From: Gymnothorax reevesii | Taxonomy: Eukaryota > Chordata > Actinopteri > Anguilliformes > Muraenidae | NCBI GenBank assembly: GCA_029721435.1 | Contig: CM056582.1 | Span: 38,398,611 to 38,462,610 of the forward strand | Direction: 5' to 3' | Length of the DNA stretch: 64,000 nucleotides | In this document: positions 23,488 to 33,059 of the stretch, piece after piece | How the letters are laid out: each line of letters starts with the position of its first letter | Numbering within the stretch: position 1 is the first letter of the stretch | Program-made: the position numbers and the translations under genes | Notes under the pieces: generated by a model | Told to the model about the DNA's origin: nothing | What the model saw: only the letters and a program-made list of their open reading frames with translations | Databases searched by the model: none

Positions 23488-24451
23488 TTAGCTGTTGTTG
23501 TTGAAAAGGATCCAGGTGGGACAACTTGCTGTCAATATTTTGAAGAATGTCTGAATTTTCAAGTTTGACTGGACCAGGTTCATTTTCCAAAGGGCAGTCA
23601 CAATCTTCTTCAGAATTTTCCAGTTCAACTTTACCACATTGACTGGCTTTTGCTGAGTGTCTCTATCAATGTATTCTTTCAGCATGTTGATGTGACACAT
23701 TTGTTTTTGTTTCCTCCTTCCAGGAATTAAAATGACATAATTTAGATCACTGACCTTTTTGAGGACGGTGTAAGGGCCAAAATATCAGGCTCTTAGAGGG
23801 TTTACAGGAACTGGCAAAAGTGCAAGAACGTTGTCACCAGTTTTAAAACTTCTGTCTTTTGAATGAAGGTCATATCTGGCTTTCATTTTGCCCCGAGCTT
23901 CTTTGAGATTAGATTTAGCAAAGTCACAAGCCTTAGAGAAACGATCACGGCAGTCAGAGACATACTGAAGCAAGTTCATTGGGACATCATCTTCAGCCAG
24001 CAACTTTTCCTTCAGAAGCTTCAAAGGTCCACTGACAGTATGCCCAAAAACGAGCTCAAAAGGACTGAACCCAAGATTCTCCTGAACAGCTTCACGGGCT
24101 GCAAACAGAAGAAGATGGACACCTTCGTCCCAATCTTTCTCTGTGTCAAGGCAGTAGGTCCTTATCATGTTCTTCAGGGTTTGATGGAACCTCTCCAAAG
24201 CACCTTGACTCTCAGGATGGTAAGCTGATGACCTGTATTGTTTAATACCAAGCTCATGCATAACTTGTTGAAATATGCCAGACATGAAATTTGACCCTTG
24301 ATCAGATTGAATAGACTAATGAAGACCAACAAAGCTGAAAAGCTTGGTAAGAGCCTTGATTATAGTCTTCGCCTTGATATTACGAAATGGAATTGCCTCA
24401 GGAAACTGGGTGGAAGCACACACGATAGTCAGTAAGTACTCACAACCAGAC
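23488..24451 (-). pseudogene. Integrase catalytic core (C-terminal part) of the Gmr1-like element
   Basis: The main frame, 23785-24285, starts MSGIFQQVMHELGIKQYRSS and includes AYHPESQGALERFHQTLK, with the catalytic Glu of the DDE triad. The second Asp lies just upstream as QSDQGSNF in a frame broken by a stop near 24315. Downstream are the GKMKARYDLHSK and FKTGDNVLALLPVP segments of the C-terminal domain. The 23488-23700 frame is the linker toward RT. The first Asp block is degraded (IVC where relatives have an Asp). The TIR element at 24455-25800 cuts the core in two. Confidence 0.82.
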
Positions 24452-24454
24452 CTA

Positions 24455-25800
24455 GGCCCGTATTAAGAAACGACACTCACACTCACTCGCCATTCACCAT
24501 ATAGTGAGTACGACTGAAATGTAACTGGAGTGTGAGAAAGTGATCGACCTACCACTAACAGAGAGCGGTCCCACTCCTCGCCAGTTGCCATTCACAAACG
24601 CCACTCGAGCATAACTGACAGCAATGGGCACTGGGTACCAGAGACAATGCGTCAGCTGTTGCAAAGGGACGGTCAATCCTCACCCTTCAGTGCTGAATAA
24701 CCTAAACCTGACGCAGTTTACTTTTCTTGATTAGAAAGTTTCTCGGACTAATTGGTAAAATGACAATCAAATTTATTTTTATAGCGTCGTCATACATTGC
24801 TTCACAAAATTGAGGTGTTTCTTTCGCACATAAATGACGGCGTAAATATCAGCATGACTTCATAAATTCTGTGGTCGAGTGTCTCGCGAAAGGCACAGGA
24901 CAGCCCGCTAGGCTCACTAAGCAACAAGCTGTGAAACGTGCCGGACATTTCCCTCTACATTCAGTGATTATGAATGTAGAAAAGAATGGATTCTCGTAAC
25001 TTACAGCTACATGAGCCTCACAGACCAAACCACACGTGCCTCACGAGCCAGCTGAGCGCAGAATTTTCCAATCCATGAGTAAAGAAAACCGCGGGAAACC
25101 TGAATGCGTGAGACTTAATAGATATGCGCCAGTCATGAAAACTGGCCACATCTGATAATCATCGGAGTTTTTGCAATGGTAATTTAAATGAATTGAAAAC
25201 CAGGCGATTGCCTAATTATCAGTGCTCATTCTAACTTAACAAGTAGAACTGGCGATACATGATAATCCTTTGGATTTTTGTAGTTCAAGTAAATGAAATT
25301 TTATTGAATGATTGGATATGACCTTTTTTCAATCATTACTTTAAGGGATGGTTTTGAGCTTCCCCTATTGTCAGCTCACCAGTAGCCACTGGTGGGTACA
25401 CAAATGCTAACCTCGAGCTCACCACAATGCAGTTCGCAAACACTGAAACCAGGTAGTCAGTTAGTAAGTTACCAGCATCATCATCATCATTAGCGTTAAA
25501 ATTTGCATAGTTGCGATTGCGTTGAGCAGGTGGCTGTAAATGATCCAGAGTTTCTAATGTTTGTAACCACCTGAAAGCCATGACAACAAAATACCGGCGC
25601 AAGTTAGTGCAGCTCAAGAGAGGTGTTCTCTGCACTCAACCTTCACTCAGAAAGAGACGCTATTTTCAGTGTGAGTGAGGTCTCTGAAAGCAAATGAGTG
25701 TGAAGGCAACCTCTGACTCATTTAGTATAACCTGACACTAACTAAGTTTTAGTACTCACTCGCACTCAGTTAGTGCGAGTGTCGTTTCTGAATACGGGCC
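24455..25800. mobile_element. 1346-bp TIR element inserted in integrase, CTA duplication
   Basis: The left end GGCCCGTATTAAGAAACGAC and inverted right end (reverse complement GGCCCGTATTCAGAAACGAC) match at 19 of 20; both continue with ACTC and a GAGTGAGTAC-type segment. The flanks are CTA on both sides (24452-24454 and 25801-25803), a 3-bp duplication as used by PIF/Harbinger-type elements (which prefer TWA). A minus-strand frame of 99 codons (25336-25635, NANDDDDAGNLL and so on) has no recognised relatives. Part of the left half (24705-24865) resembles 52710-52885. Non-autonomous; superfamily not certain. Confidence 0.75.
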
Positions 25801-25803
25801 CTA

Positions 25804-26210
25804 GTCTTCGGCAATGGTACAACACAGTCAATGATAATTCGACTGAAAAGGTTCTTCAAAAGCGGGAAATGGCTTAAATCGAGCCTTTGGAATATTCTGG
25901 TTCGGCTTCCCAACCATTTGACAAGTATGACAGGATTTGCAGTACTCCTGTACATCGGACCTCATAGAAACCACTTCTTCTGGCTTTCTGACACAAAGGG
26001 TCTTCTTGATACTCAAATAACCTGACATGGGATTGTCATGGGCCAGACTAAGAGTTTCTTGATGATAAGACTTTGGAAGAACAATTTGATGGGTGATCAT
26101 CCACTCTCCATCTGCAGAAACCTCAGGTGGACGCCACTTTCTCATAAGCACACCATTTTTGTCTGTGAAAACAGACAGGAACTTAAGAAGCCTCTTGATC
26201 ACTTGCAGCC
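25804..26210 (-). pseudogene. Integrase N-terminal (zinc-binding) region
   Basis: The minus-strand frame contains the HHCC-type region: LSLAHDNPMSGYLSIKKT, then QEYCKSCHTCQMVGKPNQ. The second His expected in the SGHxG-type segment is replaced by Tyr. It leads toward the core interrupted by the insertion at 24455-25800, and its upstream end is cut by the solo LTR at 26211. An NRLQVIKRLLKFLSV segment lies on its N-terminal side. Confidence 0.8.
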
Positions 26211-27143
26211 TGTTACGCCCTAATCTGGGGTAATGCGGACGCAACACCAAAGACTATGACCACAATGTGAAAGCGAAAAAGGAGCGATTTATTTTCACAC
26301 TTTTCTTTTTCTCATTCTTTAGTAATCAGTGAAGCTTAGCTTCAGAGCGAGCCCAGGCCAACATAATAAACAAAGAAAAGGAACTAACTTCCCGATTCAA
26401 ATTCTTTTACGCGAGAAAAAAAACAAAAGAAAAATACATATATTCGGACTCCCTGATCTAGCCAATAAACGGGAGACAAGATTTCAAATAAAATGGCAGC
26501 TCACTCCTACAGCTTCACTATACTGAAATAACAGTGTAACCAACGAAGGTCTCACAGATTTATAGGTTAACAATAATACAGTCAGCAATTCGTGATTTTT
26601 ACAATTAACAGAAATGCAGCTACCAGGTCTGGATCACAAGTTTACCAGTTAATAATGCAGTTAGCCATTCAAGACGATACAAAACAAATGCGGCTACTAT
26701 GACTGAGTCTTTAGAACACAAGGTTGACAACAATGCAGTTCGCAATCCGCAATAAGCTTTTCTCATTTTTCCGTCAAGATAGGCACTATACAGAATGAAA
26801 CAACAATTATTATTGGACACAAGTTTATGAGATCATCTCAAACACATTTCATAGTTCGCACTCAATGATAAATATAGTGTTAACCTAAAAAGTGAGCCCC
26901 AATGCCAAGCTGCCTGCGTTGAGTCTGCCGGTGTCCTGCGGATCCAGTGGTTATATAGCCAAGCTCCCAGAGACAGCCAATCCGCGACAACCACACCTCT
27001 GCAGTTCAGTCAATCTGCGCTGGATCCGTACCTGTCAATTAGCAGACTGCAAGCATTGAGACAAGAACTCCATTTTGTTTCAGTAAACTGGCAAATGAAA
27101 AAAAGAAATAAAATAAACCCAAAGTACAGCCAGGGTCGTAACA
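26211..27143. mobile_element. Solo LTR with 5-bp CAGCC duplication
   Basis: The sequence runs from TGTTACGCCCTAATCTGG to CAGGGTCGTAACA, a TG...CA structure with short inverted termini (TGTTACG/CGTAACA). It is flanked by CAGCC on both sides (26206-26210, 27144-27148). No coding region is inside and the gypsy protein reads on after removal, so a 933-bp LTR remained after recombination between the two LTRs of another retrotransposon, probably Ty3/gypsy from its termini. Confidence 0.85.
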
Positions 27144-27148
27144 CAGCC

Positions 27149-27255
27149 TGTGGTAGAAGATGCGCTAGATCACGAGCTTGTTGTTGCTCCTGAACTAGTC
27201 GTTTCAGAGACAGAATGTCATTAGAATGACCTGACAAGGACAAGTCTGAAGATTC
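27149..27255 (-). pseudogene. Gmr1-like pol segment between protease and integrase
   Basis: This short piece of element coding sequence is stranded between the solo LTR and the hAT insertion. The minus-strand frame gives SGESSDLSLSGHSNDILS and LVQEQQQARDLAHLLPQ. Its ends match the flanking pieces at 26210 and 28466 once the insertions are discounted. Confidence 0.75.
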
Positions 27256-27263
27256 CCCAGACA

Positions 27264-28457
27264 CATGGGCGTAAAAATGCGTATGGACGCTATGGACGTG
27301 TCCATACCAATATTTTGATGTGTTTAAATGTCCACCATACCAATTTTGAATGGGGCATTGCACGGCATTCGGGACACAAAAGGATAATTTTCCCCTCCTT
27401 AGTTCCGCCTCTCAAAGACGGCGTGTCATTGGTGGGGACAGCCTTGCTATCTGTGATTGGCTCCCCTTCCTGTATCCATCATCATGACTGGGTTGTCATT
27501 GGTAAGTTGGTAGGCTACGCGGTGAAAATAAAAAATAACAGCGTAATAACAGCGTCTACTGTCGCTGGCTCAGGGAATCATGTCTGACTCGGGCAGGAAA
27601 AGAAAAAAGGCAGACATTAGACATTATTTCACCCAGTCAATGGTAAGTTACTCACACAAAATAGTCTTGTAAAAACCTGTTCAGACTGCGACGCATTTTC
27701 TCTTCCAAGCGCTCGATTTCATTGTTTTTCCAGTAGCACAGCATAAACCTCAACATGCAGTAGCCTAATAACTTCCGTGCTTCCCATTCCCATGCTTGTC
27801 GTTTTGGAGGGGGGGTGCGTTGCAGTCTGACACGGATTCTACTGAAACAGATTAATCATGCTAAAAGTCTCTTAGAGTGGAGTGAAATAAGAACAGAAAA
27901 TCTTTACATAATTTTTAGAATCCGCTCATCTTAAGCCCTATTCGGACGAGAGAACAGAACGTGAGAGGGGTAGATCTTCACGCACGCACTGTTGTGAGTT
28001 GTGACAGTTGTCAGGTGCCCGCCATCTCCACAATGCATGTTGATGCATCTGAATGCATTTTTACCCCACGTCCCCCCATAAAACTAGTCCCGTCCTAATA
28101 GGGCTTTAGATGGAATGGTTAGATGAATAATAATATAGAAGGACAATGTATTATTAATGCAATAAACAGCCAGCCAGCCAGCATAAAATGTATTATTATT
28201 ATTATTATTATTATTATGCAACAAGAGACAAAAATAGGTAGTGTTTCTTGATCATAAATTTTGTTTTACAGCCACAACACAGCAGCTCTGCAGATCAGTC
28301 TCCATCAAGCAGACAGGTATATTTCATGTGGAAATTAAGCAACACACTGTATTGCTGATTGATGAGGCTGTATTTTGAGTAGGTTAGGTCATGACATAGG
28401 GAGGCATGGGAGGCAAATTATGTCCCCAACAATGTCAACACCATTATTACGCCCTTG
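27264..28457 (+). mobile_element. Internally deleted hAT transposon, 8-bp duplication CCCAGACA
   Basis: The left end CATGGGCGTAAAAATG and inverted right end (reverse complement CAAGGGCGTAATAATGG) match well. Perfect CCCAGACA repeats flank it at 27256-27263 and 28458-28465. An 8-bp duplication and CA...TG ends define hAT. Inside are two short transposase exons, an intron with a (TTA)n run near 28192-28217, and no catalytic region, so the copy is non-autonomous. Confidence 0.92.
27580..28316 (+). pseudogene. First two exons of a hAT transposase
   Basis: Exon 1 (27580-27642) encodes MSDSGRKRKKADIRHYFTQS plus a Met and ends at a GTAAG donor. Exon 2 (28272-28316) follows an ACAG acceptor, encodes PQHSSSADQSPSSRQ in phase and ends at a GTAT donor. 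The basic KRKK start and acidic, Ser-rich follow-on match the N-terminus of hAT proteins of the ZMYM-related group. All later exons with the zinc finger, catalytic and dimerisation domains are absent. Confidence 0.7.
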
Positions 28458-28465
28458 CCCAGACA

Positions 28466-29306
28466 TCTCAGGGCTGGAAGGTTCCTGATGACAAGACTGC
28501 CCAATGAAGGTGTCAGCCAAGTTAAAGTACAGGTCAGCATCATCTTGAATAGCCTTTTTGGCCATGGAATGAGTAACTGCACATGAAGGATAGAGGTCTG
28601 GAATTTCCTCCTCTATAGAGTCAGATTCTTGATCAATCAAAGGAGTGGCAGTTACAACAGGGTAGGGCACAACCTTATCCCAAGCAAGATCATTACCAAG
28701 AAGCAAATGAACACCGTTGAAAGGAAGAGAAGACCTAACACCAACAGTAACAGGTCCAGAGACTAAGTCTGATTTGAGATTAACATTATGGAGAGGTACA
28801 CTTGTAAAACCACATTCTACTCCTTGAATAAGGACAATAGCCTGAGTAGACGATTTGACCGAGAAAGGCAGAATATCTGTAAGAACAAGAGATTGGGAAG
28901 ACCCAGTATCCCTAAGAACTCGAGCAGGAGCAGATGAGGAAAAATCATGTGAAAGTAAGACCAAACCATCAGTGATGAATGGTTCAAAACCCTCCATAAC
29001 AGAATCAGACACAGAAGGTAAAAGATCAGGTGAACTGACCATTGATACAAGAGATTCTCTCTTTGTCAAAGCAGTTGGCTTGGTTTCTTCTCGTTGTTGT
29101 TTTTTCTTGAGAGCATAACACTCAGAAAAAAGGTGAGCTTGTTTTTTTGCAGTATTGCAAGACACAGAGGGTAAAGAATCAGAGGATTGCTTCTCAATGG
29201 AAGGTTTTCTCTCAGAAGTGGGCTTAGAATCATTAGAAGTGTTATTAGAAGAAGTCTTGTACTGAAACTTGCTTTGAAATTTCGAAAAAAGTGTATTTTT
29301 GGACAA
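28466..29306 (-). pseudogene. Gag C-terminus and aspartic protease region of the Gmr1-like element
   Basis: This 280-residue open minus-strand frame has a decayed zinc-knuckle segment (CNTAKKQAHLFSEC near residues 50-63) and then the protease active site LRDTGSSQSLV at about residue 133. Further along, VHLLLGNDLAWDKV fits the protease flap and C-terminal region. The protease would cut the polyprotein. The frame runs into hAT sequence beyond 28466, where an intact copy would continue toward integrase. Confidence 0.78.
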
Positions 29307-29725
29307 AAGAAGACTTATGAGTCAATGCATAACTATCAGCTAGGGTGGAACATCTTGCTAAGTACTGGCTTGTTTTTCCCCAAGGAAAGCTTTCATATCA
29401 GGCTGGATGCACCTTTTGAATTTGCCTCAAGTTGCCTCATTCTGTCAAAATCTTTCTCAACTTAATGGAATTACACCACTGATCAAACAACTGTTCCTTC
29501 AATCTGCCAAATTCAACATGAGTTTGACTGGCTTCCTTGTGAGAATTCCTAAATTTTTGCCTCTAAGCCTCTGGGACCAATTCATAACCCTTCAGAATGG
29601 CAGATTTGACAAAATCATAATCAGCACACTGTTGGACAGATAACTGGTTTTAGATTTTCCTAGCTTTACCAGTAAGAACATTTTGTTACATCATTGTCCA
29701 ATGCTCGTTTGGCCATTTCAAATTT
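29307..29725 (-). pseudogene. Gag capsid (SCAN-like) region, frameshifted
   Basis: Reading the minus strand across stops gives segments such as KGYELVPEA, RQKFRNS, ASQTHVEFGRLKEQLFDQW, which follow the capsid region of Gmr1-like gag, the domain from which the vertebrate SCAN domain is thought to derive. Several stops interrupt it. It bridges the gag N-terminus and the protease frame. Confidence 0.7.
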
Positions 29726-30292
29726 TCAGAAATTTTTTTCAAAATGGTTAAAATATTGGTTTACAACATCATTTTCTAGGAAAGGAGGAACAAGTCTGAT
29801 GTGTTTAACCACATCAAAATGATCAGAAAGTCTAAAAGATTTTGAAACAGTACCTGCTTCTATTTTCTTCATTTCCAATTTGTTTTTTCTTCTAGTGCGT
29901 TCTCTATCTCCATCCTTCTTTCCTCCAGTTCTTTCCTTCTCCCTCTCCAACCCTCTTTCTTCCAGTTCTCTCTCCTTCTGCAACCTTCTCTCTTCCAGTT
30001 CTCTCTCCTTCCTTCTCTTTTCCCATTCTTTTCGGCGAAGCTGAGATTCAAGTCTTTGCAGCTCCGTTGCAGGCACTTCCACATCTTTAATTAAATCTGC
30101 TACTTCTTCCCCAAAGATATCTTCATTGATGAAATGTTGCACCAAAATGTTGAATATTTCTGGTTTCTTCATTGATGACTGCACATCAGATAAGCCAAGG
30201 GTTGAGGCTATTTGCAGCAAGTCCTTCTTCTTTGCCAGCACAATTAATTCCTGGGTTGGAGTTTTCAAAAAACTTTCCACATCAAAAGTCAT
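29726..30292 (-). CDS. Gag N-terminal region of the Gmr1-like element
   Basis: This 188-residue open frame starts MTFDVESFLKTPTQELIVLA. A helical N-terminal domain is followed by a long charged coiled-coil (residues about 75-145, rich in E, R and K with repeated RELEERRL-type units). It ends KHIRLVPPFLENDVVNQYF, the conserved start of the capsid/SCAN-like domain. It would form the structural protein of the virus-like particle. The start codon lies about 80 bases inside the primer-binding site, as expected. Confidence 0.8.
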   Translation of the reverse strand: MTFDVESFLKTPTQELIVLAKKKDLLQIASTLGLSDVQSSMKKPEIFNILVQHFINEDIFGEEVADLIKDVEVPATELQRLESQLRRKEWEKRRKERELEERRLQKERELEERGLEREKERTGGKKDGDRERTRRKNKLEMKKIEAGTVSKSFRLSDHFDVVKHIRLVPPFLENDVVNQYFNHFEKNF

Positions 30293-30372
30293 GATTGCTG
30301 GTTTTTCAACTAGTCACAAGATTTAAAATAATAATCTTTGGAGAGTCCAATCGTTGATCCAATGAATGATCT

Positions 30373-30390
30373 ATCTCGGTGGAACCTCCA
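30373..30390 (-). promoter_or_regulatory. Primer-binding site for tRNA-Gln
   Basis: The minus strand reads TGGAGGTTCCACCGAGAT, 6 bases inside the 5' LTR edge. It is complementary over 18 bases to the 3' end of vertebrate tRNA-Gln as I recall it (...ATCTCGGTGGAACCTCCA). This is where reverse transcription would be primed. Confidence 0.8.
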
Positions 30391-30396
30391 ATTTTT

Positions 30397-30842
30397 TATG
30401 ACTTGAAAAAAATCACAACAAAGAAAACCAGCAATGACAACTAAAACTAATTTATTCTTCACAAAAAAAGTCCTACAAAAAATATCCAGTTCTATCCTCT
30501 CATAACCCTCTAATGCCACTAATGAACTCTGTTGCCAAAACAAAACTCTGCTTCCGCTCTACTGCACTTAAAATCACAGTATTTATACAGAATAGCAACA
30601 TTCTGGAAAGATCCACAGGATTCCGGGGTAATCCCGCCCCCCTCAGGCAGGAAGGTGCCAGAAGCTTCTAGAAAGCACTAGTCTATTACATCAGATTATG
30701 TTTTGCAATAGACACACCACCAGAGGGTGCCAAATGAACAAAATAAATAGCTGACCAGCAAGGCAGCAAAAACAGCATGTACGTAACAAATCTCCATTTA
30801 CAAATGGAATATAATGGCATACATAAAATACGCATACATAAC
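30397..30842 (-). repeat. 5' LTR of the Gmr1-like element
   Basis: Copy of 22055-22496, slightly longer (446 bp), with a small extra segment 'gtac' near 30778 and scattered substitutions. Transcription on the minus strand would start here. Confidence 0.85.
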
Positions 30843-31084
30843 AAGTTGCCGTAATAAACTTTATGCAAGTTGCATAAGCCTGTGATTTAAATTTCTTTAC
30901 TTTCAGGGTGAACTTGAATCCAGCCCTTAATGGGTTGACGATTTTGGTTTCCAGTGACTGTTGTCACATCATTTTCTTCTTAACAAATTATACAATGAAC
31001 ATCAGCAAAGATTTTCATCTTGAATTATTAATTCGTCAACTGGTATGTGATTTGAGAGTTCCTTTAATTTTTTTGAGCAGTTCA

Positions 31085-31365
31085 TATTGGCCTCCAACTG
31101 ATCAATAGCTTAAATTAAGCCAGAATTTGAGTAAAGATGTTGGAGGAGATGCAGGAGTTGACCATCTGGAGAATCTGACCCCTCACCACAGACATGTGGG
31201 AAAAGTCACCGCATCAGAGGAGGTATTGCAATTATAAGGATTAAAAATGAGGAGGATAATAGGGAAATAGAGGCCAGCAGATGAGGAAGTTTCAAGACAA
31301 AAAAAACAGGTGTGCATGAAATGCATGCAGCAATTCAGTCATAAAACTCCTACATGGCCAAATAT
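31085..31365. other. Non-coding spacer
   Basis: Nothing recognisable between the Tc1 C end and the GA repeat. Confidence 0.4.
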
Positions 31366-31424
31366 TGAGAGAGAGAGAGAGAGAGAGAGAGAAACTGGAG
31401 TGAGAGAGAGAGAGAGAGAGAGAG
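31366..31424. repeat. (GA)n microsatellite
   Basis: Two runs of GA dinucleotides separated by a short 'aactggagt' interruption. Confidence 0.9.
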
Positions 31425-31637
31425 CTCACCACCCAAATCTTACTGATGCGATGTGTGCAGCTGACAGCCTGCAGAAACAGGACCAGGGGCCTCAGTCGAT
31501 CAGTAATATTTATGGACAATTACGGCCAGTCAATGTTTTTCATGTCTATTGTCCTCAATGTTTGTATTCCGTTCACCTGGCTTTAGTGCAAAGCATTGTT
31601 AAAATTTTGTAACTGGTTACCTGTTGCTCTAAATGAC

Positions 31638-31662
31638 TATATATATATATATATATATATAT
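31638..31662. repeat. (AT)n microsatellite
   Basis: Run of AT dinucleotides followed by a T run. Confidence 0.9.
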
Positions 31663-31713
31663 TTTTTTTCTTTCTCAAGAAGGCATTTCAAAAAATAAGA
31701 ATGAAATAATAAA

Positions 31714-31880
31714 TCAGGTGGCAAAGTAGGGTCATTTTCTCAGACTTCAGTAACATTGAACTTCTTTCTGCAACCACCGACGTCACCATCTGCTGGCCAT
31801 TAAATATAATGCACGTTTTTTGAGATTTCCGCATCGGCCTCACTTTTTAGATCCGGAAGCTGCATCTATCTTTTTATACA
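31714..31880 (-). repeat. Inverted fragment of the TTAA-flanked element at 33.8 kb
   Basis: Sequences such as 'agggtcattttctca', 'cattgaacttctttctgcaa' and 'ccatctgctgg.cattaaata' match the reverse complement of 34004-34125, with matching order. The copy lacks the termini, so it is a fragment of the same repeat family. Confidence 0.65.
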
Positions 31881-32110
31881 GCCTTTGCACAGAACACCAT
31901 CCACGTATATTTTGTGATGTTACAGTCGTAACATGATATTAGGACACGGAAAAATTTCTTTTTTCAATCATTATTTTTTAAAGCATGGTATATATGATTA
32001 TCTGACACTTATTCAATTATCTTTCAATTATCTGTGAAATTTTGATGCAGGAAGTGAGTACCTTAGGTCACCTTTACGCTATTTGTATACATTATGGGGG
32101 CCGCCAAGCT

Positions 32111-32512
32111 GTCACGGAATTACAGTCCCATTACATTTTGGGTTGTAACTCTACAACTAAACAAGATAAAAATCAAGTATGATATGTTATATTGAAGGTA
32201 TTAACTTGTTCTTTATTATTATTAAGTGAAAATATATTTTTTGAGAAATTTTCATTGAAGAAACAAGCAAAAACTACTCCGTCACGGAATTACACAAAAT
32301 TGAGTTTTTTTAATTTTGAGTTAAACTATCCAGAAAGTGATGTTCCTATCATATTTAAGTTATCAAACTTCAATATGTTCATATTTAAGGTGTTTTTTGT
32401 TAATACTGTAAGTTATAGAAAAAAATATTGACTTTAACCCTGCTTTATGGGCAAGAAATTTAAAAAAGTCAATGTCACGGAATTACAAGAGGCAAATTGT
32501 CACGGAATGACA
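32111..32512 (+). repeat. Four dispersed copies of GTCACGGAATTACA
   Basis: The 14-mer GTCACGGAATTACA lies at 32111, 32281 and 32474, and a one-base variant (GTCACGGAATGACA) at 32499, all in the same orientation in AT-rich sequence. They are irregularly spaced, so not a tandem array. They could be subterminal motifs of an unrecognised transposon or a cluster of binding sites. Confidence 0.6.
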
Positions 32513-33059
32513 ACAATAGTATTAATTCGTTTCAATGTATTTATTTCAATATATTATACATTTATACATAATTATTTACATTTTAACAGGTTAGCAATAT
32601 ATTACAATGAGTTTTCCACTTGTAATGACCAATCATAATACATACTTCTAAATTTTTTTTAAATCTCCATGTCAACATTGGCTTGGCAGCCCCCTTATGC
32701 AAATCAACCCACAGGTCTATGGACGCGACTGGTTACGCCCACGAAGGTCATTTCAAATTTCATTACTGATCAGACGAGTCCCAGTAATTTAGTGCAGACA
32801 ATTGAAACCGTTATTTTGGGTATTTCTCAGCAATATTTCTTTTTACTTTGTTTCGAAGTATCAACGGATATGTCATGAGCATTTCATGAAGTTGGCTGCC
32901 AAATTTTTTAACAAAATAAATATGTCCTTCACAATGCCTTGGCTGACATCAGGACACCACTTTTTCTGCTGTGTTGTCGGACCGATGACTGTGTTTTCTT
33001 CTTATGTATATCTTCAATTCGTGAGTGAATAAATATGAACAATGCAAATAATTGGCCAT

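Larger units (their letters stand above)
22055..30842 (-). mobile_element. Gmr1-like Ty3/gypsy LTR retrotransposon
   Basis: Two LTRs in direct orientation bound the element (442 and 446 bp). Target duplication is AGTT, or five bases with one mismatch (GAGTT at 22050-22054, AAGTT at 30843-30847). On the minus strand, after the 5' LTR come the primer-binding site, gag, an aspartic protease region, integrase, then RT and RNase H, then a polypurine tract and 3' LTR. Integrase before RT is the order of the Gmr1 group, unlike ordinary gypsy elements. The copy is dead: frameshifts, an RT deletion and three insertions (24455-25800, 26211-27143, 27264-28457). Confidence 0.88.
20417..31084 (+). mobile_element. 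Tc1-like transposon C, split by later insertions
   Basis: The left end (TGCTGAACAAAAAGTTAAGG after TA at 20415) pairs with an inverted right end (TTTAATTTTTTTGAGCAG ending before TA at 31085), the usual fish Tc1 termini. The left part (20417-22054) holds the transposase relic and the right part (30843-31084) is the 3' non-coding arm, recognisable by 'gttgccgtaataaac' and 'gaatccagcccttaatgggttga'. The 8.8 kb between them is a retrotransposon with its own nested insertions. The original element was about 1.5 kb. Confidence 0.85.

Noticed and set aside
22892..29306. Infectious endogenous retrovirus
   Set aside because: No envelope gene was seen, and gag, integrase and gene order fit a Gmr1-like gypsy retrotransposon.
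32111..32512. CRISPR-like array from the repeated 14-mer
   Set aside because: Repeats are too short, spacing is irregular, and the window is vertebrate nuclear DNA.
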